A stretch of 16,378 bases of DNA from Microcaldota archaeon (GTDB lineage Archaea > Micrarchaeota > Micrarchaeia > Micrarchaeales > Micrarchaeaceae). The translations under genes and the position numbers were made by a program. The stretch is taken from assembly GCA_021785805.1 (NCBI GenBank), contig JAJYEJ010000017.1:1-16378 (forward strand), read 5' to 3'. The notes beneath the pieces were generated by a model that saw nothing but the letters and a program-made list of their open reading frames with translations, had not been told where the DNA came from and did not search any database. Shown here piece by piece: positions 1-6,783 of the stretch. Within the stretch, counting starts at the first letter, position 1. Every line of letters begins with the position of its first letter.

Positions 1-2
1 CA

Positions 3-851
3 TCAGCCGAACGTGAGCAGCCCCTCCTCCATCTTCCTGACGCTCTCTTTTACATCGCTGATGTTGTCTATTGAGTACCATGAACCTGAGTGAAGATAAC
101 CGTATAGCTTTCCGGCCTTTGCGACCTTCGGCAGCAGGCTTTCCTCAAGCATCACCGCATCCCTTCGCTTGCCAGCCAACGCCAGCGCCTTGGGGCTTAT
201 CACGTATGTGCCCGTGCTGATCAGTGTGCTGTCGTGTGAGGTTTTTGGCTTCTCCACAAACTCGGTCACCCTATGGCCCTCCATCTTCATCACGCCGAAT
301 CTGGTAGGGGTTGCGGATGTCGATAATGCTATCGTTATGAGCGCTCCGGTTTCCATGTGCTGCTTGTACATCTGGTCAAGGTCCATCCTGAAAACCTGGT
401 CTCCGTTCAACGCAATGAATGGGGCCGTGCCTAGCAATCCGGCCACGTTGAGCAGCGCCCCCTCTGTCCCGAGGCTCTGGCTCTCCTTCACGTACTGCAT
501 CTCGACGCCGAGTCCTGACCCGTCCCCGAAATACTCCTCTATGTCGCCACTGGCGTATCCCATGGCTACCGTTATGTCATCCACCCTGTTCCTCTTTAGC
601 TCGCTTATCAAATGCTCGAGTATCGGCTTGCCCAGCACCCTTATCATCGGCTTCGATATCTGCCTGCCTCCGAACGCTATCCTGTTCCCGCCTGCAAAGA
701 TCACGGCCTTCTTCTTTGCGGCTTCTCCCAGAAACGACCTTATCGCCAGCTCTACGGCGTGCGACCTGTTGCGCACAACAGTGCCGTTCACCTTTGAGTC
801 TATGCCCTTTACCAGTTCAGAATCGAGCGTTATCGATACCCTTTCCTTCAT
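3..851 (-). CDS. RHH DNA-binding domain fused to sugar-phosphate nucleotidyltransferase
   Basis: This 282-aa protein joins two domains. Residues 1-43 look like a ribbon-helix-helix (CopG/MetJ) DNA-binding domain: a short strand (RVSITLD) followed by two helices with RNRSHAVELAIRSFL. Residues 47-275 are a GT-A-fold NTP transferase, related to enzymes that make NDP-sugars from sugar 1-phosphates: AVIFAGG at 49-55, KPMIRVLGKPILEH, a metal-binding NGD near 149, an EKP motif near 199 and the family's C-terminal SWYSIDNISDV. The first nucleotide-binding loop is atypical: after AGG the usual GTRLxPLT is replaced by NRIAFGGRQIS before KPM. The substrate cannot be told from sequence. The gene lies 64 bases downstream of mat, with its own TATA-like box at 894-903 and a GGTG upstream of the ATG, so it is probably transcribed separately. 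The RHH part could bind DNA, possibly for autoregulation, or only dimerise the enzyme. Confidence 0.85.
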   Translation of the reverse strand: MKERVSITLDSELVKGIDSKVNGTVVRNRSHAVELAIRSFLGEAAKKKAVIFAGGNRIAFGGRQISKPMIRVLGKPILEHLISELKRNRVDDITVAMGYASGDIEEYFGDGSGLGVEMQYVKESQSLGTEGALLNVAGLLGTAPFIALNGDQVFRMDLDQMYKQHMETGALITIALSTSATPTRFGVMKMEGHRVTEFVEKPKTSHDSTLISTGTYVISPKALALAGKRRDAVMLEESLLPKVAKAGKLYGYLHSGSWYSIDNISDVKESVRKMEEGLLTFG

Positions 852-893
852 ATTACACCATCACACTTTATATGTAAGGTATTCTGAGCGCCC

Positions 894-903
894 GTATAAA
901 AAC
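894..903 (-). promoter_or_regulatory. TATA box for the RHH-nucleotidyltransferase gene
   Basis: On the minus strand GTTTTTATAC is centred about 47 bases before the ATG. A start site about 26 bases downstream would give a leader near 20 nt that contains GGTG. A second AT-rich element (minus-strand TTACATATAAA, around 867-877) could serve as an alternative, almost leaderless promoter. Confidence 0.5.
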
Positions 904-915
904 ATTGGGTTCTTA

Positions 916-2118
916 TCAGAACATGGAATAGTGCCCATCGGCAAGCTCATGGGTTATGTATTCGAGGTTGCTCAGCGCATCCTCCGCTATGTCCTTGACC
1001 TTAGACCTTATGCTTTCCGACTTAGCGCCCTTCTCCATCTTCAGCTCTATGCCGAGGTTCTTCGGGTCATCTATCTTCCTGCCTATCTGCGACACTATGG
1101 ACACGCTGCACTCCTTCACGTTCGGGTAGATCTTCACCACATCCAAGGCTATCTCCCTTGCCAGCACATTGTATATCTTGCCCACGTGGTTGGATGGGTT
1201 CTTGCCTGCTGCGGCCTCGAGGCTCATCCTCCTGAACGGGGTTATCAGGCCATTTACCCTGTTGCCCCTCCCTACCTGCCCGTCGTCCCCGGCTTCGCAG
1301 CTGAGCCCTGACTTTGTCAGGTAGATTTCCTTCCTGTCGTAGAAATCCCCGTTGTTTATCGCTATCTCGATGTCTTTTTTGGTCTTCGTTTTCGCCAGCT
1401 TAAGCGCATCCGCAGTTATCCCCTCCTTCTGTTCCATGTAATCCTCGATCGATGGAACAAGGTGCGCGACGAACGCGATAGCTAGCGTTACGCTTATCCT
1501 TCCGTTCTCCCTGACAGACATCACCTTTATGTCCTCGCCCACCATCGGCCTCTCCTTCTTGTACTGTGCGCTGTTCAGGAATCGCTCTATGTCGAGCGTC
1601 AGCTGCTCGGTCTCAGTCAGCGGGGCAAAGCCGAACCCGAAAGAGGTGTCGTTTGCGAGGTGAGTCGCATCCGTGTTTCTCGTGAATATCTGGCTAAGGT
1701 CCGCAGAACCCTGCCTTATCTTCGTGTTTATCACCACTTCGTTCTCCACGTCGAGGAACCTCGTGTTATCCCTTAGGTATTCCCGCGCCGCCTTGATCGC
1801 TATCTCGTCCACAGGTATCTGCACGCCGTCGAACGCCTTTGTCGCCCTTCCGCCTACAGTTATGTCTATCGGCGCCGTTATCTGCCCTTTGCCGAATGAT
1901 ACCTGCGAGGAGCCTCCGATTATCAAGCCTTTGTCAAGGTTGTAGTGCAGGATCTGCCCGAAGTTGTCAACATAGTACCTTCCGAGTGCGAGGGATGCGT
2001 TCTCCGCTATGCCGTCCATCAAGCTGTCCGGATGCCCCTTGCCTTTGCGCTCGACATATTCGAGCGGAAGGTCTGCAGTTAGCTGGGCCTCACAATCAAC
2101 GACCATTATGTTTGACAT
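916..2118 (-). CDS. mat: S-adenosylmethionine synthetase, archaeal type
   Basis: The 400-aa product makes S-adenosylmethionine from methionine and ATP in the cytoplasm. Length and motifs match the archaeal AdoMet synthetase family, which is distant from bacterial MetK: ERKGKGHPDSLMDGIAE near residues 23-39, NLDKGLIIGGSSQ near 60-72, and the long conserved block from DDGQVGRGNRVNG through SNHVGKIYNVLA in the C-terminal half. It starts 9 bases after the infB stop with a GTGAG in the short spacer, so infB and mat are almost certainly one transcript. ATG at 2118 is preferred; an internal ATG four codons later (2106) is possible. SAM made here would feed methyltransferases such as the KsgA-like enzyme in the same window. 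Confidence 0.97.
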   Translation of the reverse strand: MSNIMVVDCEAQLTADLPLEYVERKGKGHPDSLMDGIAENASLALGRYYVDNFGQILHYNLDKGLIIGGSSQVSFGKGQITAPIDITVGGRATKAFDGVQIPVDEIAIKAAREYLRDNTRFLDVENEVVINTKIRQGSADLSQIFTRNTDATHLANDTSFGFGFAPLTETEQLTLDIERFLNSAQYKKERPMVGEDIKVMSVRENGRISVTLAIAFVAHLVPSIEDYMEQKEGITADALKLAKTKTKKDIEIAINNGDFYDRKEIYLTKSGLSCEAGDDGQVGRGNRVNGLITPFRRMSLEAAAGKNPSNHVGKIYNVLAREIALDVVKIYPNVKECSVSIVSQIGRKIDDPKNLGIELKMEKGAKSESIRSKVKDIAEDALSNLEYITHELADGHYSMF

Positions 2119-2127
2119 TAGCTCACA

Positions 2128-3894
2128 TCATTTCTTTTTTGCTGACTTCTTTATACTGGATATCGTCTTCAGCAGCGACTTTTCCTCGTCGTTGATGAGG
2201 TGCGAAAACTCCCCATTCAGCAGCTTCTCGTCCGAATCGCCAACCTTTACGTATAGGAGATGGTCCTCGCGTATCTGCCTTCCGAATGTCGGGCCTTCCA
2301 CTGAGATTGCAACAGAATCGCCCTTCTTCGCTACGTCTACCGGCGACTTGTCGTTCTGCACTCCCTTTATCTTCCCCACTACGCCACCGACATCGTTTAT
2401 CAGGACATATCCGGATTTTATCCTGCCTACCATGACCTCTATTCCGAATATGGCCGGATTCGACGCCCTGAATAGGGTATTCGGAAGGACCTTTATCAAC
2501 CCTGGGAATATGATGCTGCTCTCCATCTTGCCTGTTATGTCCCTCTTCTTCTCCTCTATGAACAGCTTGTAATCGTCTATGAGCTTGTAGATTATGTCGC
2601 TTTCTATTATCTTTACGTTGCCCGATTGGGCTGCATCCGCGGCATCAGCGTCTATTAGGACATTGAAGGCGAGTATCACCGCGTTCGACGGGTCTGTGGC
2701 GTTCATCGTGAAAGCGTCTACCACATCCCTCTTGGTGACGTTCCCGAGCCCTTTCTTGCTTACGCCGAAGCCCTCCGACTTCATCAGCCTTGATATCGCC
2801 TCTATGCTGCCTATTGAATCGGTCTTCAGTATGACGCCTTTCTTATCGGTGTCGAACACCTCGCTTATCTCGGCGGTTATCTCCTTTGCATAATCGTCTC
2901 CAGTCACCTGTATCACAGGGGAGCCAGGCATCGCATCGTCCAACCCGGTTCCGCTTATCTTCACCCCGGAGGCTGCGCTCACCTGGGAAGTCGGGTAGAA
3001 CTTGGTGGAGGCTTCCCTTATCTCCGATAGCTCCTTCGGCTTTAGCAGCGCCTTGATCTTTGCTGTGCCGATTCCGTTAGGAGTTGCGAACGCGATGGTG
3101 TCATTGACATGGAGCGTGCCGTCATAGAGTATCACGTCGATCGTGACCCCTAGCCCTTTCACCTCCTTCTTCTCCAGTATGCTGCCCCTGCCGGGCCCTT
3201 TCACCTCTATCTTGAGCTCGCCTTCCAGGAACCTCTGCGCAAGCCCGGTTACCACCATGAGCAGGTCTGCTATCCCCTCTCCTGTTTTGGCGCTGAGTGG
3301 CACTATGGCAAGCTCCGACTTGAAGTCCTTGACATTGCTGTACAGGTCGCTGGAGAAGCCGAGCTCGCTCAGCCTCCCCACGAGCTGGTATATCCTGTTG
3401 TCGAGTTCCGACTTTACAGGTTCGTTCTGTTTATTTAGCGCCTCCTGAAACGAGGCAGACTTGGAGTTTATCCATCCGGTTATCAGGTCTATCTTGTTTG
3501 CGGCGACAATGAATGGGGTCTTGTACTCCTTTAGGATGTTTATCGCCTCTATGGTCTGAGGCTCGAAGCCTTTGGTGACGTCGACGACGAGTATGGCGAT
3601 ATCGGCTACGCTTCCGCCGCGCTTCCTCAGGTTTGTGAACGCTTCGTGGCCGGGCGTATCTATGAAAAGTAGCCCGGGAAGCGTTATCTTCGCCCCTGAC
3701 GAGGAAAGCATCGGTCCGCACAGCTTGTTTATCACGCCTATGGGCACTTCGCTTGCGCCTATATGCTGTGTTATGCCTCCGGCTTCCTTTGCGGTTATGG
3801 TGGTGCTGCGTATCCTGTCAAGTGTCGTAGTTTTACCGTGGTCGACGTGGCCCATCACTACTATTATCGGTTGCCGTATCAAGATAATCACCAT
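2128..3894 (-). CDS. infB: Translation initiation factor aIF5B (IF2 family GTPase)
   Basis: This 588-aa GTPase promotes ribosomal subunit joining and initiator-tRNA placement. G1 is GHVDHGKT at residues 15-22, the G2 region is GGITQHIG at about 39-46, G3 is DTPGH at 79-83, G4 is NKID at 133-136 and G5 is SAKTGEG near 202. Beta-barrel domain II, the alpha/beta domain III and a C-terminal barrel with GPTFGRQI follow. The length fits archaeal aIF5B; there is no intein, which some archaeal copies carry in the G domain, and none of the long N-terminal extension of eukaryotic eIF5B. IRQPIIVVMGHVDHGKTT lies almost at the N-terminus, as in other archaea, which supports the ATG at 3894. It is the first gene of the infB-mat unit and is divergent from the gene at 4001. 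Confidence 0.97.
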   Translation of the reverse strand: MVIILIRQPIIVVMGHVDHGKTTTLDRIRSTTITAKEAGGITQHIGASEVPIGVINKLCGPMLSSSGAKITLPGLLFIDTPGHEAFTNLRKRGGSVADIAILVVDVTKGFEPQTIEAINILKEYKTPFIVAANKIDLITGWINSKSASFQEALNKQNEPVKSELDNRIYQLVGRLSELGFSSDLYSNVKDFKSELAIVPLSAKTGEGIADLLMVVTGLAQRFLEGELKIEVKGPGRGSILEKKEVKGLGVTIDVILYDGTLHVNDTIAFATPNGIGTAKIKALLKPKELSEIREASTKFYPTSQVSAASGVKISGTGLDDAMPGSPVIQVTGDDYAKEITAEISEVFDTDKKGVILKTDSIGSIEAISRLMKSEGFGVSKKGLGNVTKRDVVDAFTMNATDPSNAVILAFNVLIDADAADAAQSGNVKIIESDIIYKLIDDYKLFIEEKKRDITGKMESSIIFPGLIKVLPNTLFRASNPAIFGIEVMVGRIKSGYVLINDVGGVVGKIKGVQNDKSPVDVAKKGDSVAISVEGPTFGRQIREDHLLYVKVGDSDEKLLNGEFSHLINDEEKSLLKTISSIKKSAKKK

Positions 3895-3969
3895 TTAGGA
3901 ACAGCCAATGTTGGGTGTTATTGTAAGAACGCCAACGAATAATAACCTTGATGTTCCCCAGCAAAGAGC

Positions 3970-3981
3970 TAAATATTATTT
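3970..3981 (+). promoter_or_regulatory. TATA box giving a leaderless start at 4001
   Basis: The AT-rich TAAATATTATTT element is centred about 26 bases before ATG 4001, which predicts a transcript starting at or next to that ATG. There is no Shine-Dalgarno in between. The 106-base divergent region (3895-4000) must also hold the infB promoter; minus-strand TTACAATAAC (3917-3926) or GGTTATTATT (around 3939-3948) are candidates that I cannot separate. Confidence 0.55.
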
Positions 3982-4000
3982 TGGACTTAAGCACATCTGC

Positions 4001-4507
4001 ATGGATACTATGGCAGATGCGACCACTACGCCAGGTTCCGGAACGGCAGGCGGAGGCTTAGCGCTTGATGACGCCGCAAAATCCAGGATGCATGGCGTAG
4101 CGAACCTATTGAGGAGCTATGGTTTTGATTACACGCAGATGCAGTTGCATTATTATTTGGTAAGGTATGTTAGACCTGAAACTGTCAGCAGCAGTTATGA
4201 GACGCTTAGCAAGAACTACAACCTAACAGGAGAGAAGATCATAGAGGACGCGCAGCTGCTGGGAGTCGGAGGGGAGGACTTAAGGAGCAGGATGCAGAAC
4301 CTGGTAGGCAAGGGCTTCAGGATGGAGACCATACTCAAGAATGTGTTCGTGCTCGGCATAGAGGAAGCGGTTGTCAATGCGCGCCTAGAGGCGCTCCTGA
4401 AGGACGGCGCAAAGATGCCGTTCATAGCGCTCAACATGTTCGTGCTCTTCCTTGGCAGGGACCATCTCCACCCGGATACCATGAAAGGATTGCGCGGCGA
4501 GTGGTAG
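4001..4507 (+). CDS. Unrecognised helical-repeat protein, possibly mTERF-like
   Basis: This 168-aa soluble protein is not one I recognise. Residues 1-25 are a low-complexity Thr/Gly/Ala tail. From residue 30 on it is predicted all-helical and can be read as roughly four units of 30-33 residues, beginning near GFDYTQMQ (41), NLTGEKII (74), GFRMETIL (105) and GAKMPFIA (136). Units two and three share the pattern LG(V/I)xxE, then (L/V)xxR(M/L)xxL, then K(G/D)G, which resembles the mTERF nucleic-acid-binding repeat; this is only an impression from motif spacing. The reading frame is open back to 3908, but the TATA box position makes ATG 4001 (or 4010) the likely start and transcription leaderless. 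It is divergent from infB and followed by ndk, so a role in gene expression is conceivable but unproven. Confidence 0.7.
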   Translation: MDTMADATTTPGSGTAGGGLALDDAAKSRMHGVANLLRSYGFDYTQMQLHYYLVRYVRPETVSSSYETLSKNYNLTGEKIIEDAQLLGVGGEDLRSRMQNLVGKGFRMETILKNVFVLGIEEAVVNARLEALLKDGAKMPFIALNMFVLFLGRDHLHPDTMKGLRGEW

Positions 4508-4508
4508 A

Positions 4509-4517
4509 TTTATAATT
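4509..4517 (+). promoter_or_regulatory. TATA box for ndk
   Basis: TTTATAATT begins 2 bases after the preceding stop codon. With the usual archaeal spacing the transcript would start around 4538-4540, exactly at the 5' arm of the hairpin described next. This indicates that ndk is not simply read through from the gene at 4001. Confidence 0.55.
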
Positions 4518-4537
4518 CTGCTTGTCGTATAAGCTAT

Positions 4538-4567
4538 GGCTTTAGCCGAACTGGATTAGCTAAAGCC
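4538..4567 (+). promoter_or_regulatory. Hairpin in the ndk leader
   Basis: A perfect 9-bp inverted repeat, GGCTTTAGC (4538-4546) and GCTAAAGCC (4559-4567), encloses a 12-base loop. It occupies the predicted first 30 nt of the ndk transcript and ends 9 bases before the GGTGAG Shine-Dalgarno. It could be an operator, a leader structure or a processing signal. A role as terminator of the upstream gene is less likely because no T-run follows. Confidence 0.5.
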
Positions 4568-4576
4568 GTTATAGTC

Positions 4577-4582
4577 GGTGAG
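4577..4582 (+). promoter_or_regulatory. Strong Shine-Dalgarno of ndk
   Basis: GGTGAG stands 3 bases before ATG 4586 and matches the archaeal 16S 3'-end complement GAGGTGA. It fixes the ndk start and contrasts with the leaderless starts nearby. Confidence 0.7.
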
Positions 4583-4585
4583 TAG

Positions 4586-5152
4586 ATGCTAGAAGAACGG
4601 ACATTTATCCTGGTAAAGCCGGAGGGTATGCAACGCGGATTGGCTGGGGAGATAATCAGGAGGTTCGAGCGGACCGGATTGAAGCTTGTGGCGGCAAAGA
4701 TGCTGCAGGCCACGAAGGAGCAGGTATCTAATCATTACGTGGATGATATAGAATGGCTGAAGAGCGTAGGGGAGAAGACCATCAAGTCCTATGCGGAGAA
4801 GGGCATAAAGCTGAACGAGACCGCGGAAGAGAGGGGCAGGAAGGTCAGGAACATGCTGATGGACGCCCTGATCTCCGGACCGACGCTCGCTCTCGTATTC
4901 AAGGGAAACGATGCGGTATTCGTAGGGAGGAAGCTTGCCGGATCGACTGAGCCGAAGAAGGCAGACCCGGCCTCGATCAGGGGGATGTACTCCACGGATT
5001 CATATGAACTTGCGGACAAGATGAACAGACCAGTCAAGACCATACTCCATGCGTCAGATACGCCAGATAACGCGGAGAAGGAGATAAAGGTATGGTTCGC
5101 TGAGAACGAGATACTCGATTACAAGAGGGCGGACGCAGCCTCGATCTACTGA
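4586..5152 (+). CDS. ndk: Nucleoside diphosphate kinase
   Basis: The product transfers the gamma phosphate from ATP to nucleoside diphosphates through a phosphohistidine. TFILVKPEGMQRGLAGEIIRRF at residues 6-27 carries the conserved Lys11. The C-terminal signature contains IRG (131-133) and the active-site region ILHASD with catalytic His155. At 188 aa it is longer than the roughly 150-aa standard enzyme. The excess lies in a charged stretch around residues 55-92 (WLKSVGEKTIKSYAEKG onward) and in an extended loop between IRG and the active His (YSTDSYELADKMNRPVK). Some archaeal and small-genome NDKs have such insertions, so activity is expected. It converges with the DUF59 gene, 11 bases away. 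Confidence 0.95.
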   Translation: MLEERTFILVKPEGMQRGLAGEIIRRFERTGLKLVAAKMLQATKEQVSNHYVDDIEWLKSVGEKTIKSYAEKGIKLNETAEERGRKVRNMLMDALISGPTLALVFKGNDAVFVGRKLAGSTEPKKADPASIRGMYSTDSYELADKMNRPVKTILHASDTPDNAEKEIKVWFAENEILDYKRADAASIY

Positions 5153-5163
5153 GCTTATCGCTT

Positions 5164-5454
5164 TCATCGATACTTAAGCTCGTCAGCCATCATCTCAGGG
5201 CTCCATGCCGGATCCCATACGAGGTCGACATCCGCTTTGCTTGCCCCTGGCACGGCTTCGAGCCTCAGGGTGACGTCCGCCAGGATTATGCTGGTGACCG
5301 GACACATCGGAGAGGTCATGGTAAGCGTCACCTTTACCTCGTTCTGCGGGGATATGCTTATCCCGTAGATAAGGCCCAGGGTCACTATGTCTGAGTTCAG
5401 CTCCGGATCCACGCACCTCTTAAGCGCGGTTACGACCTCTTGTACTGTCACCAT
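5164..5454 (-). CDS. DUF59/MIP18-family iron-sulfur cluster assembly protein
   Basis: This 96-aa protein belongs to the DUF59 (MIP18/SufT/PaaD-like) family, whose members help mature iron-sulfur proteins. Evidence is the N-terminal DPEL signature (residues 16-19), LGLIYGISI, the conserved TLTMTSPMCPVTSII segment with the functional Cys51, and DLVWDPAWSPEMM near the C-terminus. It is a minimal single-domain form. No other suf or paa genes lie in the window, so the client is unknown. The start at 5454 has a GAGG about 10 bases upstream, and a minus-strand GATAAATACC (around 5486-5495) could be its TATA box, although read-through from the gene at 5513-6019 is also possible. Confidence 0.92.
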   Translation of the reverse strand: MVTVQEVVTALKRCVDPELNSDIVTLGLIYGISISPQNEVKVTLTMTSPMCPVTSIILADVTLRLEAVPGASKADVDLVWDPAWSPEMMADELKYR

Positions 5455-5512
5455 GATGAATTCCTCATAGTAGTTGCATCCGATAAAGGTATTTATCTCT
5501 TTTCCTGTTTTG

Positions 5513-6019
5513 TTAACCGAAGGAGTAATTTTCCGTACAGTAGCTTTCTACGCAGGAACATGTGATATTAGAAAGCACTAAGTAGTCAGGGCATACGTGT
5601 GTAGAGTTTTGGTACGTGGAATTATGCATGCTTTCAAACATCCCGTAGTAATGCCGGTTTATGCAGATGTCCTGGCTTGGCGCGCCGTTGTTGCACATCG
5701 CAGCGAGCACACGGGTACAGTCTGACGAGGCTGTGCATGAGAACCACGCAATCGGGACATTCTCACCGTATGACTGGGCGATCCCCTGTTCCTGAATCGC
5801 ATTGTAAGAGCCGGACCGGTAGTAGGCCGTTGTCGTGGGAGGAGGTATCGTGGTGGAGGTTGGCGCCGATGTCGTTGACGTGGTAGAGCTGACCGGCGCG
5901 GCTATCGGATAACTGAGCACTCCGGCAAGAATTAAGGCCATGATCAGTATCGTAAGCGTCATGAGCAGCACTATGCTTGATGCCGTCGCCAATCCGTCCC
6001 CTTCCTTTTCCATGCTCAT
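5513..6019 (-). CDS. Small membrane-anchored Cys-rich extracellular protein
   Basis: A 168-aa protein of unknown function. A short charged N-terminus (MSMEKEGDG) is followed by one hydrophobic segment (about residues 13-37), a Ser/Thr/Pro linker (44-64), then an ectodomain with eight cysteines (95, 101, 109, 119, 143, 154, 156, 161) and four N-x-S/T sequons (133, 138, 151, 164). The layout suggests a type II membrane protein or pilin-like protein with a disulfide-rich, N-glycosylated head; I see no convincing class III signal-peptide site. The frame is open to a TTG at 6043, but that codon overlaps the TATA box, which predicts transcription from about 6021, so ATG 6019 (leaderless) or ATG 6013 is the better start. 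The TM-plus-Thr-linker design resembles the large protein at 11404-14385. Confidence 0.75.
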   Translation of the reverse strand: MSMEKEGDGLATASSIVLLMTLTILIMALILAGVLSYPIAAPVSSTTSTTSAPTSTTIPPPTTTAYYRSGSYNAIQEQGIAQSYGENVPIAWFSCTASSDCTRVLAAMCNNGAPSQDICINRHYYGMFESMHNSTYQNSTHVCPDYLVLSNITCSCVESYCTENYSFG

Positions 6020-6041
6020 CCCTATTGGTTTATGCCAGACC

Positions 6042-6051
6042 AATATATATA
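6042..6051 (-). promoter_or_regulatory. TATA box for the Cys-rich membrane protein
   Basis: Minus-strand CTATATATAT is centred about 27 bases before ATG 6019, consistent with leaderless transcription. The divergent epimerase gene begins at 6115; its own promoter is weaker by eye (possibly TTACTAATTTG around 6080-6090). Confidence 0.55.
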
Positions 6052-6114
6052 GTTACAGATGTACGGGTCCGGAATTTCAGTTACTAATTTGATTCTTATT
6101 GCACAAGCGATACT

Positions 6115-6765
6115 ATGCAACAGGGCAAGAGAGCGATTACACCGGACGAGATGAGGCAGATTGAACGGCGATGCTACGCTATGGGAATACCCCCATCTGC
6201 ACTCATGGAGGCGGCAGGAACGCGCGTCGCCGAGTTCGTCAGGAGCGAAATGAAAGCGGATTCAACGATTCTGTTCGTGTGCGGCACCGGGAACAACGGC
6301 GGAGATGGGTTTGTTGCCGCAAGAGAACTAGCCGGTGATTATTCGGTCGTGGTGGCGCTGATCGGCGGCAAAGACAGCATCAAACAGGGTGCAGCCAGGG
6401 ACAACTTCGATGCGCTGCTGAAAAGCGGCGTCCGTGTGATAGAAAAAGCCGGAAGGGACACGGTAAGTGAGCTCTCCGCGAAGGCCGATGCCGTGGTATG
6501 CGCGATATTCGGGACCGGATTCCACGGAACGCCGCCGAAGGAAGCCTCCGACGCGATAGAAGCGATCAACAAGTCAAGGAAGTCGATAGTCATTGCGGTG
6601 GATGTCCCTTCCGGGATGGATGCAAAGACCGGCGAGGACAGCCACTCGGTCGTCGCTGATTACACGGTAACCTTCCATGCGGTAAAGACAGGGTTGCTGG
6701 CCAGTAGGAAGGCCGGCAAGGTGGTTGTCGCAGACATAGGGATTCCGGAGGAAGCGGAGATATAA
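6115..6765 (+). CDS. nnrE: NAD(P)H-hydrate epimerase (YjeF N-terminal domain only)
   Basis: This enzyme interconverts R and S forms of hydrated NADH or NADPH so that a dehydratase can restore the cofactor. The 216-aa protein is a single YjeF_N domain: GTGNNGGDG at residues 57-65, IFGTGF at 131-136, DVPSG at 163-167 and a closing VVVADIGIP. It lacks the ADP-dependent dehydratase (YjeF_C) domain usually fused or encoded nearby, so the partner must lie elsewhere. One odd point: the Asp that normally precedes A(I/L)(F/L)GTG, a potassium ligand in the family, is Cys129 here. The ATG at 6115 is the only good start; the leader is probably very short. The HAD gene follows 18 bases downstream, so the two are likely co-transcribed. 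Confidence 0.93.
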   Translation: MQQGKRAITPDEMRQIERRCYAMGIPPSALMEAAGTRVAEFVRSEMKADSTILFVCGTGNNGGDGFVAARELAGDYSVVVALIGGKDSIKQGAARDNFDALLKSGVRVIEKAGRDTVSELSAKADAVVCAIFGTGFHGTPPKEASDAIEAINKSRKSIVIAVDVPSGMDAKTGEDSHSVVADYTVTFHAVKTGLLASRKAGKVVVADIGIPEEAEI

Positions 6766-6783
6766 GTGCGTGGTAGTGGGAAC

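Noticed and set aside
169..1311. 380-aa open frame on the plus strand
   Set aside because: It lies antisense to two well-supported genes (nucleotidyltransferase and mat), has no recognisable domain, and its composition is that of a shadow frame.
3841..3852. Copy of the GACGTGG arm inside infB
   Set aside because: It encodes the conserved GHVDHG motif and has no partner arm, so it is not evidence for a second operator.
3908..4000. 31-residue N-terminal extension of the protein at 4001
   Set aside because: It would begin upstream of the TATA box at 3970-3981, so it should not be transcribed from that promoter.
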